The notes: generated by a model from the sequence alone, not told the origin. Shown: positions 36,872-46,603, counted from the stretch's first letter. The stretch is 64,000 bases of DNA from Rubricoccus sp963708165 (GCA_963708165.1 OY970187.1:1488001-1552000), one strand, 5' to 3'. Numbers and translations are program-made.

Positions 36872-38009
36872 GCTGGGTCCGCGTGGCGCGAGATGTTGAG
36901 CAGAATGCCGACCATCAGGCCGGTCATGAGAAGCGACGTGCCGCCAAAGCTGACGAACGGCATCGCGAGACCGGTCACGGGCGCGAGGCCACAGGCCACG
37001 GCCGCGTTGACGAACCCGTAGAGCACGACGGCGCACGTAATCCCGACCGCCAGAAACAGACCCAGCGGGTCCGCCGCGCCCTTGGCGATGCGCAAGAGGC
37101 CTCTGGCGAGGACGTAGACGAACACGAACAGCAAGCCCGAGCGCGCCGACGAGCCCGTATTCCTCGGCCACGATCGCGAAGATGAAGTCGTTGTAGGGCG
37201 CGGGGAGGAAGTCGCGCTGGACGCTCTTGCCGGGGCCGCGGCCGGTTACGCCGCCCATCGCGAAGGCGATGCGCGCCTGGCGCGCCTGGTAGCCCTCGGC
37301 CTGATCGGAGAAGGTGGCCTCGGCTTCGGCCTCGGACGTGAAGATGCTCGTGCCCAGCCACGCATCCACGCGGGCCGCGCGCTGCGGGTTGGCCGCGAGA
37401 AAGCCGATGGCGAAGATCAGCGCCACGATGGCGGTTCCGAACAGATGCGAGACGCGCACGCGCGCCACGAACATCATGGCGGTCAGCGTGACGAGCAGAA
37501 TCGCGGCCGTCGACAGGTCCTCCATGCCGATGAGCAGCAGCGTCGGCGCGATCCAGACCAGGAGCGGCAGATAGCCTCTGGCGAAATCGTCGATGTACGG
37601 CTGCTTCTTGGTGAGCAAGACCGCCGTGTGGAGCAGAATCGCCACCTTCGCCAAGTCCGACGGCTGGAAGGTCACGAACCCGAGGTCGATCCAGCGCTGC
37701 GCGCCGTTCGTCACCACGCCCAGCACCTGCACCGCCACGAGCAGCACCAACGCGCCGATCATGAACCACTTCGAGAAGCGCGCCAGCTTGCGGTAGTCCA
37801 CGAGCGACGCGCGCGCCCATCGCGAGCAGACCCAGCCCGACGTGCAGCACGTGCTTGAGCAAAAACCGCTCGGTGTCGCCTCCCGCCTTCGTCTCCGCGA
37901 GGAACGAGACGGCCGAATACACCGCGACCACGCCCGCTGCGGCGAGCAGCAGGACCGCGCCGATGATGGCGGGGTCGGGTCGGCGGGAGACGGTGAGGGC
38001 CTTTGGCAC
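36868..38009 (-). CDS. ftsW: SEDS peptidoglycan glycosyltransferase FtsW (two frameshifts)
   Basis: GTG 38009, three collinear frames. The first has PDPAIIGAVLLLAAAGVVAVYSA. The second, from ~37815, has LVDYRKLARFSKWFMIGALV, GAQRWIDLGFVTFQPSDLAK and APYNDFIFAIVAEEYGLVGA. The third, from ~37140, has VLYGFVNAAVACGLAPVTG and LAMPFVSFGGTSLLMTGLMVG-type ending. Joined length ~380 aa with ten membrane helices. Polymerises lipid II at the septum with FtsI. Breaks fall in a GCGCGCGCG run and beside a repeat copy, so they are probably sequence errors. Confidence 0.85.
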
Positions 38010-38052
38010 GGAAAGAGGGATAGGGGATGCGGGATGGAGAGGGATGCGGGGC
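38010..38052. repeat. Polypurine tract between ftsW and murD
   Basis: GGAAAGAGGGATAGGGGATG followed by CGGGATGGAGAGGGATGCGG on the plus strand. Opposite orientation to the other tracts (4107, 24948, 25345, 34119). It fills most of the 58-base gap between the two genes, next to a full 18-bp palindrome at 38051-38068. Confidence 0.5.
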
Positions 38053-38067
38053 CTCTGGCGCCAGAGG

Positions 38068-39760
38068 CTAGAGCGTTTGGACGGCGGACTTTGAAGGCGT
38101 CGCCGCGGTGCTCGTAGTTGTCGAACTGGTCGAAGGAGGCGCAGGCGGGGCTAAGCAGGACGGTGTCGCCCTCTTCGGCCATGAGGCTCGCGAACTGCAC
38201 GGCCTCTTCCATGTTGGCGGCGTGCGCGGTGTGCGGCGCCAGAGGCCCGAGCTCGCTCAGGATCTTGTCGGCGCCCTCGCCCATCGCGACGATTCCCTTG
38301 ACCTTGTCCGAGACCAAGCGGCGGAGTGGGCCGTAGTCGTTGCCCTTGTCGCGGCCTCCGGCGATGAGGACGACGCTGGGGCTGCCGTCGTCGTGCGCGG
38401 CGTAGGACTCCAGCGCGTACCAGACAGCGTTGACGTTGGTGGCCTTGGAGTCGTTGACGTACGTCGCGCCGCGCACGGAGCGGACGCGCTCCAGCCGGTG
38501 CGGCACGCCCTCGAACGAGGTCAGGCTCTGCCGCACCACGTCGCTCTTGATCTCCATCGCGCGGGCCACGATGGCGCTCGCGAGGGAGTTGTAGAGGTTG
38601 TGCGGTCCGCGCAGGGCGAGATCGGAGGTGGGCATGAGCTCTTCGTAGCGGAGGAGGAAGTCGGCCGGGGTCAGGGAGCCTCGGTCTTCGGGAAGTGTCG
38701 GCGGCGCCAGAGGCCTCGGGCGTCTGGGGTGCGGGGTGCGGGGTACCGGGTACGGCCTCTGGCGTGGCACCGGAATCGGTAGGGACACCATGCATGGTGT
38801 CCGTACGGGCGGGCGGGGCGTCCGGGCCGGGTGCGGCCTCTGGCGGAGGCGTGACCGGGATCGCGCGGCGCGGCGCGTTGCCGTGGCTGGGCAGCGAAAG
38901 CGTGATGACGTCGCCCGAGATGTGCGCGGCGCCGTCGCCACCCGCGCGCTCGCGGACGAAGCCGCCCAGCGCCAGAGGCTCGTCGATGGAGAACGGGACG
39001 GGCGTGAGGCCTGCGCCAGAGGCCCAGCGCTCGACGTGATCCGCCACGGCCTCGTCGTCCTTGTTGTAGATCAGCCAGTCGCCGGGCTGCTGCGCGGCCT
39101 CGAACAGGCGGTACTTGGCGGCGGCGTACTTCTCCAGCGAGCCGTCGTAGCGGTCCAGGTGGTCCGGCGTGATGTTGAGCAGGACCGCCACGTGCGGGCG
39201 GAACGTGGAGACGTGGTCGAGTTGGAAGCTGGAGACTTCCAGAATCACCGCCGTGTCCTCGTCGATCTCGTCCACGTAGTCCGAGAACGCCGTCCCGATG
39301 TTGCCCGCCACGACGTGCTTGCGGCCTGCGGTCTGGAAGATGTGCGCGATGAGGCTCGTCGTGGTCGTCTTGCCGTTGGAGCCCGTGACCGCGACAATCG
39401 GCCCACGGCAGAACCAGCTCGCGACCTCGATCTCGCTCGCGACCGGGATGCCTCTGGCGAGCGCGGTCTGCACCGGCCCAATCGTGCTGGGCACGCCCGG
39501 GCTGACGACGATCAACTCGGCGTCGAGCGCGCGGTCCGTGTGGCCGCCGCTCTCGAACGCGACGCCAGAGGCCTCGCATGTCCGCCTGCAGCCTCTGGCG
39601 CCAGAGGCCCGAACTCGGTCAGGAACACGTTCGCGCCGCGCCGCGCCAGAAGCTTGGCGACGGCGAGGCCGCTGCGCGCGCCGCCGATGACGGTGACGGG
39701 CAGGCCCGCGATGCGCTCGCGAACCCTTTCGATGGAGGCGGTGGTTTCGGCGGCGGTCAT
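38068..39760 (-). CDS. murD: UDP-MurNAc-L-Ala-D-Glu synthetase (three frameshifts, repeat insertion)
   Basis: ATG 39760 overlaps the mraY stop. First frame VTVIGGARSGLAVAKLLARR; second, from ~39590, VVSPGVPSTIGPVQTAL, ATP loop VAVTGSNGKTTTTSLIAH and LLNITPDHLDRYDGSLEKYA. A ~45-residue insertion at 38700-38900, built from a GTAGGG palindrome (RTDTMHGVPTD) and GCCTCTGG copies, precedes the third frame DLALRGPHNLYNSLASAIVA, YVNDSKATNVNAVWYALE, IAGGRDKGNDYGPL. At 38086 the string AAA instead of AA spoils the family ending FKSAVQTL-stop, which reappears at 38068 when one A is removed. Adds D-Glu to UDP-MurNAc-L-Ala. Confidence 0.88.
38779..38809. repeat. GTAGGG palindrome inside murD
   Basis: GTAGGGACACCATGCATGGT followed by GTCCGTACGGG: a perfect 16-bp core ACACCATGCATGGTGT with GG/CC flanks. 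In frame with murD it encodes RTDTMHGVPT. Confidence 0.8.
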
Positions 39761-40911
39761 CGGACCCGGAAGAGGAAAATGGTCAGGATGGCGAGCATGG
39801 CCGTCACGATCCAAAACCGGATCACGATCTTGCTCTCGTGGACGCCCAGCGCCTCGTAGTGGTGGTGCAGCGGCGCCATGCGGAAAACGCGGCGCCCCTC
39901 GCCGTACTTCCGTTTGGTGTATTTGAAGTAGCCGGTCTGAATGATGACCGACATCGTCTCCGCGAAAAAGATGGCGCAGAGGATGGGCAGGTAGAGCTCC
40001 TTCTTGATCAGGATGGCGAGCGTGCCGATGCCCGCGCCGAGCGCGAGGCTGCCCGTGTCGCCCATGAAGACCTGCGCCGGGTAGCCGTTGTACCACAGGA
40101 AGCCGAAGCACGCCGCGCCGAGTGCGGAGGCGTAGATCGTTAGCTCTACCGTGCCGGGCACGTGCACGTCGTTGACGAACTCGGCCAGGTCGATGCGACC
40201 GGTGATGTAGGTCATCGCGATGAGCGCGAGGCTCACGAACGCGGCCGTGCCTGCGGTCAGCCCGTCCAGGCCGTCGGTGATGTTGACGGCGTTGCTGACG
40301 CCCGCGAGGATGAACGTGACGACCGGGACGTAGATGATCCAGCCCCAGCCCTCGCCGATAAACGGCGCGAGGAAGTCGTAGTCGATCGTGCCGTTGGGCA
40401 CGAACGGGAGGCTTGTGGCCGTGTGGATGCCGTCCAGCGCGGGGAGCGTGTAGAGCAGGATGCTCACGCCGATGCCGAGCACGAACTGGCCCGCGAGCTT
40501 GGTCTTTTCGGACAGCCCGCTCTTGTCCTTCTTGACCACCTTGATGTAATCGTCCGCGAAGCCGACGGCGCCCATCCAGCCTGTGGCCACGAGCACGATC
40601 CAGATGTACGGGTTGGTGAGATCGGCCCAGAGCAGGACCGCCGAGAACATCGCGAGCAGCAGAATGACACCGCCCATCGTGGGCGTGCCCGCTTTGTGTG
40701 CGTGGCTGACCGCTCCGGCGTCCTCGCCCTCGCGGATGGTTTCGCCCAGCTGCTTGCGGCGCAGGTACGCGATGATCTTCTTGCCCGCGAACAACGCCAC
40801 CAGGAGCGCCGTGCCTGCCGAAAGACCGGCGCGGACGGTGACGAACTTGAAGACCTGGAAGCCCGGCGGTTGGAAGGTGGCCTCCAGCCAGGTAAAGAGA
40901 TGGTAGAGCAT
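39757..40911 (-). CDS. mraY: Phospho-MurNAc-pentapeptide translocase MraY
   Basis: 384 aa, intact, about ten membrane helices. Signature loops HKAGTPTMGGVILL, GFADDYIKVVKKDKSGLSEKTK (given in parts: GFADDYIKVV and SGLSEKTKLAG), NAVNITDGLDGLTAGTAA, FMGDTGSLALGAGIG and RMAPLHHHYEALGVHESKIV. Makes lipid I from UDP-MurNAc-pentapeptide. ATG 40911 directly follows the murE TAA, and its stop overlaps the murD start. Confidence 0.97.
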   Translation of the reverse strand: MLYHLFTWLEATFQPPGFQVFKFVTVRAGLSAGTALLVALFAGKKIIAYLRRKQLGETIREGEDAGAVSHAHKAGTPTMGGVILLLAMFSAVLLWADLTNPYIWIVLVATGWMGAVGFADDYIKVVKKDKSGLSEKTKLAGQFVLGIGVSILLYTLPALDGIHTATSLPFVPNGTIDYDFLAPFIGEGWGWIIYVPVVTFILAGVSNAVNITDGLDGLTAGTAAFVSLALIAMTYITGRIDLAEFVNDVHVPGTVELTIYASALGAACFGFLWYNGYPAQVFMGDTGSLALGAGIGTLAILIKKELYLPILCAIFFAETMSVIIQTGYFKYTKRKYGEGRRVFRMAPLHHHYEALGVHESKIVIRFWIVTAMLAILTIFLFRVR

Positions 40912-42700
40912 TTAGCCTCTGGCGGGATGAGTTCCGGGGTCCGAGGTCCGAGTGGGCTCCGCCTGCCTGGCGGCTCCGGGTTTCGGATTCTGGGCGCCAG
41001 AGGCCTCTGGCGAGTGGGTGGGCGTTGGCGCGGTGCTGGAATCGGTAGGGACACCATGCATGGTGTCCGTACGGCCGGGCGTAGAGTCTGAGGCAGAGCG
41101 CGTTCCTAGCGACGACGGGCCATGGGCCTCTCCCTCTCGGTACGCGAGTGCGGCGCGGAGGTGGACGCGGTCGTCGAAGTCGCGCTTCTCGGCCCCTATG
41201 ATCTGGTAGTCCTCGTGGCCCTTGCCAGCCACGACGATCACGTCGCCCGCTTTGGCCTCTTGCGCGGCGTGCGCGATGGCCTCGGCGCGGTCGATGATTT
41301 CGGTCGCGCCAGAGGACAGGCCGGGGCGGATGTCATTGAGGATGGCCTCTGGCGACTCCGTCCGTGGGTTGTCGCTGGTCACAATGACGCGGTCCGCTCC
41401 GCCAGAGGCGACGCGGGCCATTTCGGGGCGCTTCGTTTTGTCGCGGTCGCCGCCGCAGCCGAAGACGGCCCACAACTGGGAGCCTTCGGGCACGATCTCG
41501 CGGGCGGTGGCGAGCACGTTGGCGAGCGCGTCGGGTGTGTGCGCGTAGTCGACGACGCCGAGCACGCCGTCATCAGAGCGGAACGTCTGGAAGCGGCCAG
41601 GGACGCCTTCCGAGCCCTTCCATCGCGTCCAGCGTTTCTGCGGCCTCGTAGCCCAGGTCCCGCGCGACGGCGTAGGCGGCGGCGAGGTTGAGCGCGTTGA
41701 AGCGGCCTGCGATCTGGAAGCGGCGCTCGTGGCCGTCGAGCCGCAGCAGCAAACCGGCCACAGCGTTCTCCAGCACCTCGACTCGGACATGCGCCTCTGG
41801 CGACGTGCCGTAGGTCACAGTCCTCGCCTTGGTCAGCGACGTCATCGCGCCAGAGGCGGCGTCGTCGGCGTTGACGACCGCGACGGCGTCGGCGCGGAGG
41901 CCGTCGAACAGCTTGCGCTTGGCGGCGGCGTAGGCCTCTGGCGACTTGTGGAAGTCGAGGTGGTCGTGCGACAGGTTGGTAAAGACGGCGGCGCGGAAGG
42001 CGAGCGTGCGCACGCGGTCCAGCGCGAGGCCGTGGGAGGAGACCTCCATCGCGACGTGCGTCACCTTGCGGTCGCGCATGGACGCGAGCAGGCTTTGCAG
42101 GCCGATGGCCTCTGGCGTGGTAAAGGCCGTCGCGTAGCGGTCCGTGCCGATGCGGTTCTCGATGGTGCCGACGAGCCCGGCGCTTTCGCCCAGCCGGGTC
42201 AGCAAGCCGTGCAAGAGGACGGCCGTCGTCGTCTTGCCGTTGGTGCCGGTGATCCCGAGGAGCGCGAGCGAGTTGCCGGGGTGCTTGTAGAACGCCGCCG
42301 CAGCCTCCGCCAGCGCCGCTCTCGAATCCGTAGTACGGACGAGAACGGCGCCGCGGAAGCGCTCACCCTTCCCCAAGGGCATCGGGTCGGCCTCTGGCGT
42401 GTCGCCAGAAGCCGGGAGTTGGTAGTCCGCGCCGACGATGGCCGCTACGGCGCCAGAGGCGAGCGCGGTCGGCACGAAGTCGTGACCATCGCGGCCAGCG
42501 TCCGTATCGGCGGACATCGCACCGAAGAGGTCGCCGCGCTTGACGCGGCGGCTGTCGTCGGTCATACCGCGGATCTCCACGTCGTCGGCCTCTGGCGCGT
42601 CCACGAGCAACCCCGCCGCGCGCAGCGGCGCGAGCAAGTCCGCCAGAGGCCTCGGGGAGGTCTCGGGGGTGGGTGGAGTCGGGTGGAGCGGTAAGGTCAC
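40912..42700 (-). CDS. murE: UDP-MurNAc-tripeptide ligase MurE (one frameshift, repeat-built tail)
   Basis: GTG 42700 gives PRPLADLLAPLRAAGLL, RGMTDDSRRVKRGDLFGAM, ATP loop GITGTNGKTTTAVLLHGLL and AMEVSSHGLALDRV. An extra G at ~41610 breaks the family string L-E-G-V-P-G-R-F; the other frame continues FQTFRSDDGVLGVVDYAHTP, VFGCGGDRDKTKRPEMA, VTSDNPRTESPEAI and GKGHEDYQIIGAEKRDFDDR. The DNPR motif indicates meso-diaminopimelate as substrate. The last ~55 residues (from EGEAHGPSS) are a mosaic of three repeat families, including RTDTMHGVPTD. Confidence 0.92.
41045..41074. repeat. GTAGGG palindrome in the murE tail
   Basis: GTAGGGACACCATGCATGGT followed by GTCCGTACGG, identical over the core to the copy in murD at 38779. 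In frame it encodes RTDTMHGVPTD. Confidence 0.8.
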
Positions 42701-42706
42701 AGGTCT

Positions 42707-42731
42707 GTAGGGGCGTATCGCATACGCCCGC
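42707..42731. repeat. GTAGGG palindrome, GTAT stem variant
   Basis: GTAGGGGCGTATCGCATACG followed by CCC: same GTAGGG lead, but the stem is GGGCGTAT/ATACGCCC. It occupies the ftsI-murE gap. Confidence 0.75.
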
Positions 42732-42734
42732 AGG

Positions 42735-44846
42735 TCAGCGGTTGGCGGTGAGGGACACAGAGGCGGGCAGCGGCTCGCCGGGCGCAATCGACTGGCGCCG
42801 CACGACGCCCGAGCCCGTCAGGCGCACGCGCACGCCAGAGGCCCGCAGCCACGCGAGGGCGCGGCGGGTCGACATGCCGCGCACGTCGGGCATGGCGCCG
42901 GAGGCTTCTTTCCGCGAGCCGCTCGTGGCGGCGTCGGCGAGACGGATGGGGCGGGCGTCGACCGAGGTCTCGTCGCCTGTTTTGGCGTCGCGGTAGGCGA
43001 CGGGCATGGCCCAGTCGGCGCCGCGAGGCAGCCGGGCGCCGAAGCCCTCGGCGCGGAGACGCGCCTGCGCCAGAGGCGCGGGCATCCCGTCGATGCGCGG
43101 CAGCTGCGCCGTGAGGCGCGCGGGCAGGTCCGGTGCGGGCGCCACGCGCTGCGCGACGCTCGGGAACGTGCCGATCCAGCGCGCGGCGACGGCGCCGAAG
43201 ATGGGTGCCGCGACGGTCCCGCCGCCGTAGCCGTTCGTGGGCCGGTCGAGCAGCACGATCATCACCACCTCGGGGTCCTCGGCGGGGAACATGCCGACGA
43301 ACGAGGAGCGGTAGACGCCCGCGGTGTAGCTGCCGCCTGCGGCACTGCGGGCCGTGCCGGTCTTGCCCGCAATGCGAAGGCCTTCGACGGCGGCCTTGCC
43401 TCCGGTCCCGCCTTTCTCTTCGACCACACGCTCGAATGCGGGTCGCAAGAGGCGGGCGGTGCGCTCGGAAAAGGCGCGGCGCACGGAGTCGACGGGTGCG
43501 CTCCACGTCACGTCGCCGCGCACATCGCGGCGCTCGGCGACCACGTGCGGCCGCACGAGCAGGCCGCCGTTGGCGAGCGCGGCGTAGGCCGTCAGCATCT
43601 GCATCGGCGTCGTCTCGACGGAGTAGCCGTAGGCCATCGAGGTCAGCGTTTGTGAGCCCCAGTCCTCGGGGCGGCGGAGCGTGCCGGGGACCTCGCCGGG
43701 GAGATCGGCGAGCGTGAGCTGCCCGAAGCCCAAGCCTCTGGCGGTACGGTAGAACGCCGCGGCGCCGGTCTTCTCCGCCGCGCGCGCCATCGCGATGTTG
43801 GAGGAGACTTTGATCGCGTCCGAGAACGAGAGCGTGCCGTGCGCGCGGGTGTCCTTGATCGTGCGGCCCTTGATGTACGCCCAGCCTTCGCCGGTCTCGA
43901 TGGTGTCGTCCAGATCCATCGCGCCCGACTCCAGCGCGGCGATGGCGGTGACGAGCTTAAAGGTGGAGCCGGGCTCGATCTTGTCCGCGACCGCGTGGTT
44001 GCGGCGGGCCGCCTGCGAGAAACTCGCGGCGTTGTTGGGGTCGAACGTCGGCACGTTGGCGAGCGCGAGGATGGCGCCCGTCTTGGGGTTCATCGCGATG
44101 GCCGTGCCCCAGCGCGCGCCCGCACTGGCGACGCCTCTGGCGAGTTCCTCTTCCAGAATCGACTGCCGCACCAGGTCGAGCGTGAGCACGACCGTCTCGC
44201 CGTTTTCGGGTTCGACCACGCCTCCGCCCACGATGGCCTTGACGCGGTTTCGCATGTCGCGCTGCACCGCCTGCCGCCCGTCGCGTCCCGCCAGAGGCGT
44301 ATCGTTCTGCGCCTCCACGCCCGCGATGCCGCGCAGGTCGCGGTCGACGTGTCCCAGTACGTGCGCGCCGGTCCGGCCGTAGGTGTAGCGCCGCGCAAAC
44401 GAGCCGGTGATAAGGAGGCCAGGGATGCCCGCGCGGTCCAGTTCGTCTTTCTCGGCCTCGCCCAGACGCGAGACCAGACGCACGTACTGGCGGCTGGAGC
44501 GGTCGCGGATCTTGCGACGATAGTGGTCGCTGCTTTTGTCGGTCAGCTGGCCCAACAGGTCGGTCAGTTCAGCCTCGCGCTCGGCAAAGCCCGCGACCGT
44601 TGGGTCGGCGTTGACCTCGAACGTGGCCGTGTTCTGCACGAGCACGCGGCCCGCGCGGTCTAGGATCGCGCCGCGCTGCGCGGGCAACTCCACAAAGCTC
44701 TCGGCCTGCTTCGTTCCCTCGGCGCGCAGCTCGCCGCCGTCCACCAGATGCAACCGCACGATCTGCGCCACCACCGCCAGAGGCAGCAGTAGCACCACGC
44801 CGAGCACGACGTAGAGGCGGTTGAGAATGGTGCGGCGAGCGTTCAC
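42735..44846 (-). CDS. ftsI: Septal transpeptidase FtsI (class B PBP) with PASTA domains
   Basis: 703 aa, intact. One N-terminal membrane helix (YVVLGVVLLLPLAVVAQIV), the PBP dimerisation domain (ELPAQRGAILDRAGRVLVQN), then the transpeptidase with PGSTFKLVTA (nucleophile SxxK), SSNIAMARA (SxN) and GKTGTARS (KTG). Two PASTA-like repeats end it (PAPLAQARLRAEGFGARLP; MPDVRGMSTRRALAWLRASG). Cross-links septal peptidoglycan. PASTA on FtsI is common in Bacteroidota relatives but absent in E. coli. Confidence 0.96.
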   Translation of the reverse strand: MNARRTILNRLYVVLGVVLLLPLAVVAQIVRLHLVDGGELRAEGTKQAESFVELPAQRGAILDRAGRVLVQNTATFEVNADPTVAGFAEREAELTDLLGQLTDKSSDHYRRKIRDRSSRQYVRLVSRLGEAEKDELDRAGIPGLLITGSFARRYTYGRTGAHVLGHVDRDLRGIAGVEAQNDTPLAGRDGRQAVQRDMRNRVKAIVGGGVVEPENGETVVLTLDLVRQSILEEELARGVASAGARWGTAIAMNPKTGAILALANVPTFDPNNAASFSQAARRNHAVADKIEPGSTFKLVTAIAALESGAMDLDDTIETGEGWAYIKGRTIKDTRAHGTLSFSDAIKVSSNIAMARAAEKTGAAAFYRTARGLGFGQLTLADLPGEVPGTLRRPEDWGSQTLTSMAYGYSVETTPMQMLTAYAALANGGLLVRPHVVAERRDVRGDVTWSAPVDSVRRAFSERTARLLRPAFERVVEEKGGTGGKAAVEGLRIAGKTGTARSAAGGSYTAGVYRSSFVGMFPAEDPEVVMIVLLDRPTNGYGGGTVAAPIFGAVAARWIGTFPSVAQRVAPAPDLPARLTAQLPRIDGMPAPLAQARLRAEGFGARLPRGADWAMPVAYRDAKTGDETSVDARPIRLADAATSGSRKEASGAMPDVRGMSTRRALAWLRASGVRVRLTGSGVVRRQSIAPGEPLPASVSLTANR

Positions 44847-44898
44847 AAGAGAGAGTCAGGAGGCCTCTGGCGCCAGAGGCGGCGGGATGGGTGTGGTC

Positions 44899-44923
44899 GT
44901 AGGGACACCATGCGTGGTGTCCG
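44899..44923. repeat. GTAGGG palindrome upstream of ftsI
   Basis: GTAGGGACACCATGCGTGGT followed by GTCCG; stem ACACCA/TGGTGT, one base different from the 38779 copy. Lies in the ftsL-ftsI gap next to a full 18-bp GCCTCTGG palindrome. Confidence 0.7.
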
Positions 44924-44954
44924 GGCGATGGTGGGGCGTCGGGCGCCAGAGGCG

Positions 44955-45470
44955 CTAGTCGAGCGAGATGGACGGGCCGTACGCGATGCCCTCGTCCAGG
45001 CCGAGCGCGGCGGCGCGGGGCATGACGGCCTCGGGGCCGGTCATGCGGTCGAAGGCGCCGCGGAGGCGCTGGTTGGTGAGGCGCAGGCGCTGGTTCTCCG
45101 CGCGGGCCTCCTGCACGTCAGAGAGCGTGGCCTGCGTGGCAAAGGTGTGGCCGACGAAGGCGGTGGCGAGCACGCACGCAAAGAGGAGCAGCAGGCCCAG
45201 TTTGAGGCTCGGCGTGGCGTCGAGCGCGCGGACGCGGCGCGAGGCCTTGGTCTTTTTGCCTCTGGCGCTCTTGCCGCCCAGATCCGCCCAGCCCGGCAGG
45301 TTGCCGCTGCGCGACTTCTGCTGAAGGACGGCGCGCTCGGCCTGTGGCTTGCGCGCACCCTTGGTCTGCTTCGCACGCGACGGCGCCGCCTTACGGGACG
45401 GGGTCGTCTTGCGCGAAGACGGCGTACGGGCCGTCGTCTTCGTGGAGCGGGTCTTGGTTGCGGTGGCCAT
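44955..45470 (-). CDS. ftsL: FtsL-like divisome protein
   Basis: 171 aa. A long basic Ser/Thr/Lys-rich cytoplasmic N-terminus (~95 residues, TKTTARTPSSRKTTPSRKAA), one membrane helix (LGLLLLFACVLATAFVGHTF) and a short coiled coil (QEARAENQRLRLTNQRLRGA). Topology and position between rsmH and ftsI identify FtsL, which recruits FtsQ and FtsW. Sequence alone would not. Confidence 0.8.
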   Translation of the reverse strand: MATATKTRSTKTTARTPSSRKTTPSRKAAPSRAKQTKGARKPQAERAVLQQKSRSGNLPGWADLGGKSARGKKTKASRRVRALDATPSLKLGLLLLFACVLATAFVGHTFATQATLSDVQEARAENQRLRLTNQRLRGAFDRMTGPEAVMPRAAALGLDEGIAYGPSISLD

Positions 45471-45472
45471 AT

Positions 45473-46603
45473 CTAGGCGGTCTTTTCGGCGACGCGCAAG
45501 CGCGCGCTTCGTGCACGGGGGTTGGCGGCGGTCTCCTCTTTGCCCGCGACGACGGCGCGGCGCGTGACAGGCGCCAGAGGCGCGACGATGTTGCCGAAGT
45601 GGTCTTTCTCGGGCTGCGCCTCGAAGCTGCCGTGGCGCAGGAAGCGCTTGGCGGGCCGGTCCTCCAGCGAGTGATAGGCGATGACCGCGAGGCGGCCTCC
45701 AACGCGCAGCACGTTGAGCGCGGCGGGCAGCGCCTCTTCGATCTGGCTCATCTCATCGTTGACGGCGATGCGCAGACCTTGAAAGACGCGCGCGAGGCTT
45801 TTCACCTCGTCGCGGGTGGGCACGCTGCTGCGGACCGCGTCGGCCAGATCTCCGGTCGTCTCCATCCGTTCGGCGCTTTTGATCGTCCGAGCGATGCCCC
45901 GCGACCGACGCTCCTCCCCATACGTGTAGATGATGTCCGCCAGACGCTCGGCACTCAGCCGCGCGATCATGTCGGCCGCGCTCTCGCCAGAGGCAGGGTT
46001 CATCCGCATGTCGAGCGGGCCGCTGGCGGAAAAGGCGAAGCCTCTGGCGGTCGAGTCCAGCTGGCGCGAGGACACGCCCAGATCCAGCAGCACGCCCGAG
46101 ACCGTTCCGGGCTCGACGCCCGCCTCGCGGCAGGCGCGTCTCATCTCGGCAAACGTGGCGTGGACCGGCACGAAGCGCCCGGCGCTCTCAGCCTCGGCCA
46201 GACGTTGGCGCGCCACACTCAGCGCCTCCGGGTCGCGGTCGATGCCGATGACGGTCGCCTCTGGCGCGAGCGCGTCGAGCAGCGCCGCCGAGTGGCCGCC
46301 GCCGCCCAGCGTGCCGTCGATGTAGACGCCTGCCGGATCGGTGATGAGAAGCTCCAGCGTCTCGGCCAGAAGCACGGGGTCGTGGTAGGTCGTCGCGTAC
46401 GCGCTCGCGCCGGATTGCATCTCGCCAGAGGCCGCGGCTCCAGAGGCTATGTCGGGGCGCGACGTTCCCTCCGCCTCGGCGGGGCGGCGCGGGTCGGCAG
46501 ACGGCTCCGGTGTGGTGGACCCGAGGCGGTCTGCCGACCGAGCACCGCCAGCGCGGGGGCGGCGGGAGTGTCGCGGAGTAGACATGGTGAGAGGGGAGAT
46601 CAT
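45473..46603 (-). CDS. rsmH: 16S rRNA m4C1402 methyltransferase RsmH (MraW)
   Basis: 376 aa from ATG 46603, which overlaps the mraZ stop as ATGA. Conserved from YHDPVLLAETLELL on: YIDGTLGGGGHSAALLDAL (SAM loop), VSGVLLDLGVSSRQLDSTARG, SGPLDMRMNP, RVFQGLRIAVNDE and VIAYHSLEDRPAKRFLR. Methylates N4 of C1402 in 16S rRNA. The first ~60 residues before MQSGASAYA are low-complexity and repeat-influenced; ATG 46585 is an alternative start. Confidence 0.95.
   Translation of the reverse strand: MISPLTMSTPRHSRRPRAGGARSADRLGSTTPEPSADPRRPAEAEGTSRPDIASGAAASGEMQSGASAYATTYHDPVLLAETLELLITDPAGVYIDGTLGGGGHSAALLDALAPEATVIGIDRDPEALSVARQRLAEAESAGRFVPVHATFAEMRRACREAGVEPGTVSGVLLDLGVSSRQLDSTARGFAFSASGPLDMRMNPASGESAADMIARLSAERLADIIYTYGEERRSRGIARTIKSAERMETTGDLADAVRSSVPTRDEVKSLARVFQGLRIAVNDEMSQIEEALPAALNVLRVGGRLAVIAYHSLEDRPAKRFLRHGSFEAQPEKDHFGNIVAPLAPVTRRAVVAGKEETAANPRARSARLRVAEKTA

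Noticed and set aside
35693..38941. A single 1082-residue MurD-FtsW-MurG fusion protein
   Set aside because: The continuous frame arises from frameshifts: the junctions are out-of-frame sequence, and correct stops and starts of all three genes are present in other frames.
36868..42700. Programmed ribosomal frameshifting as the cause of the dcw frame breaks
   Set aside because: No shared slippery heptamer plus structure; the breaks differ in direction and sequence and several are one-base homopolymer changes, which fits sequencing indels better.
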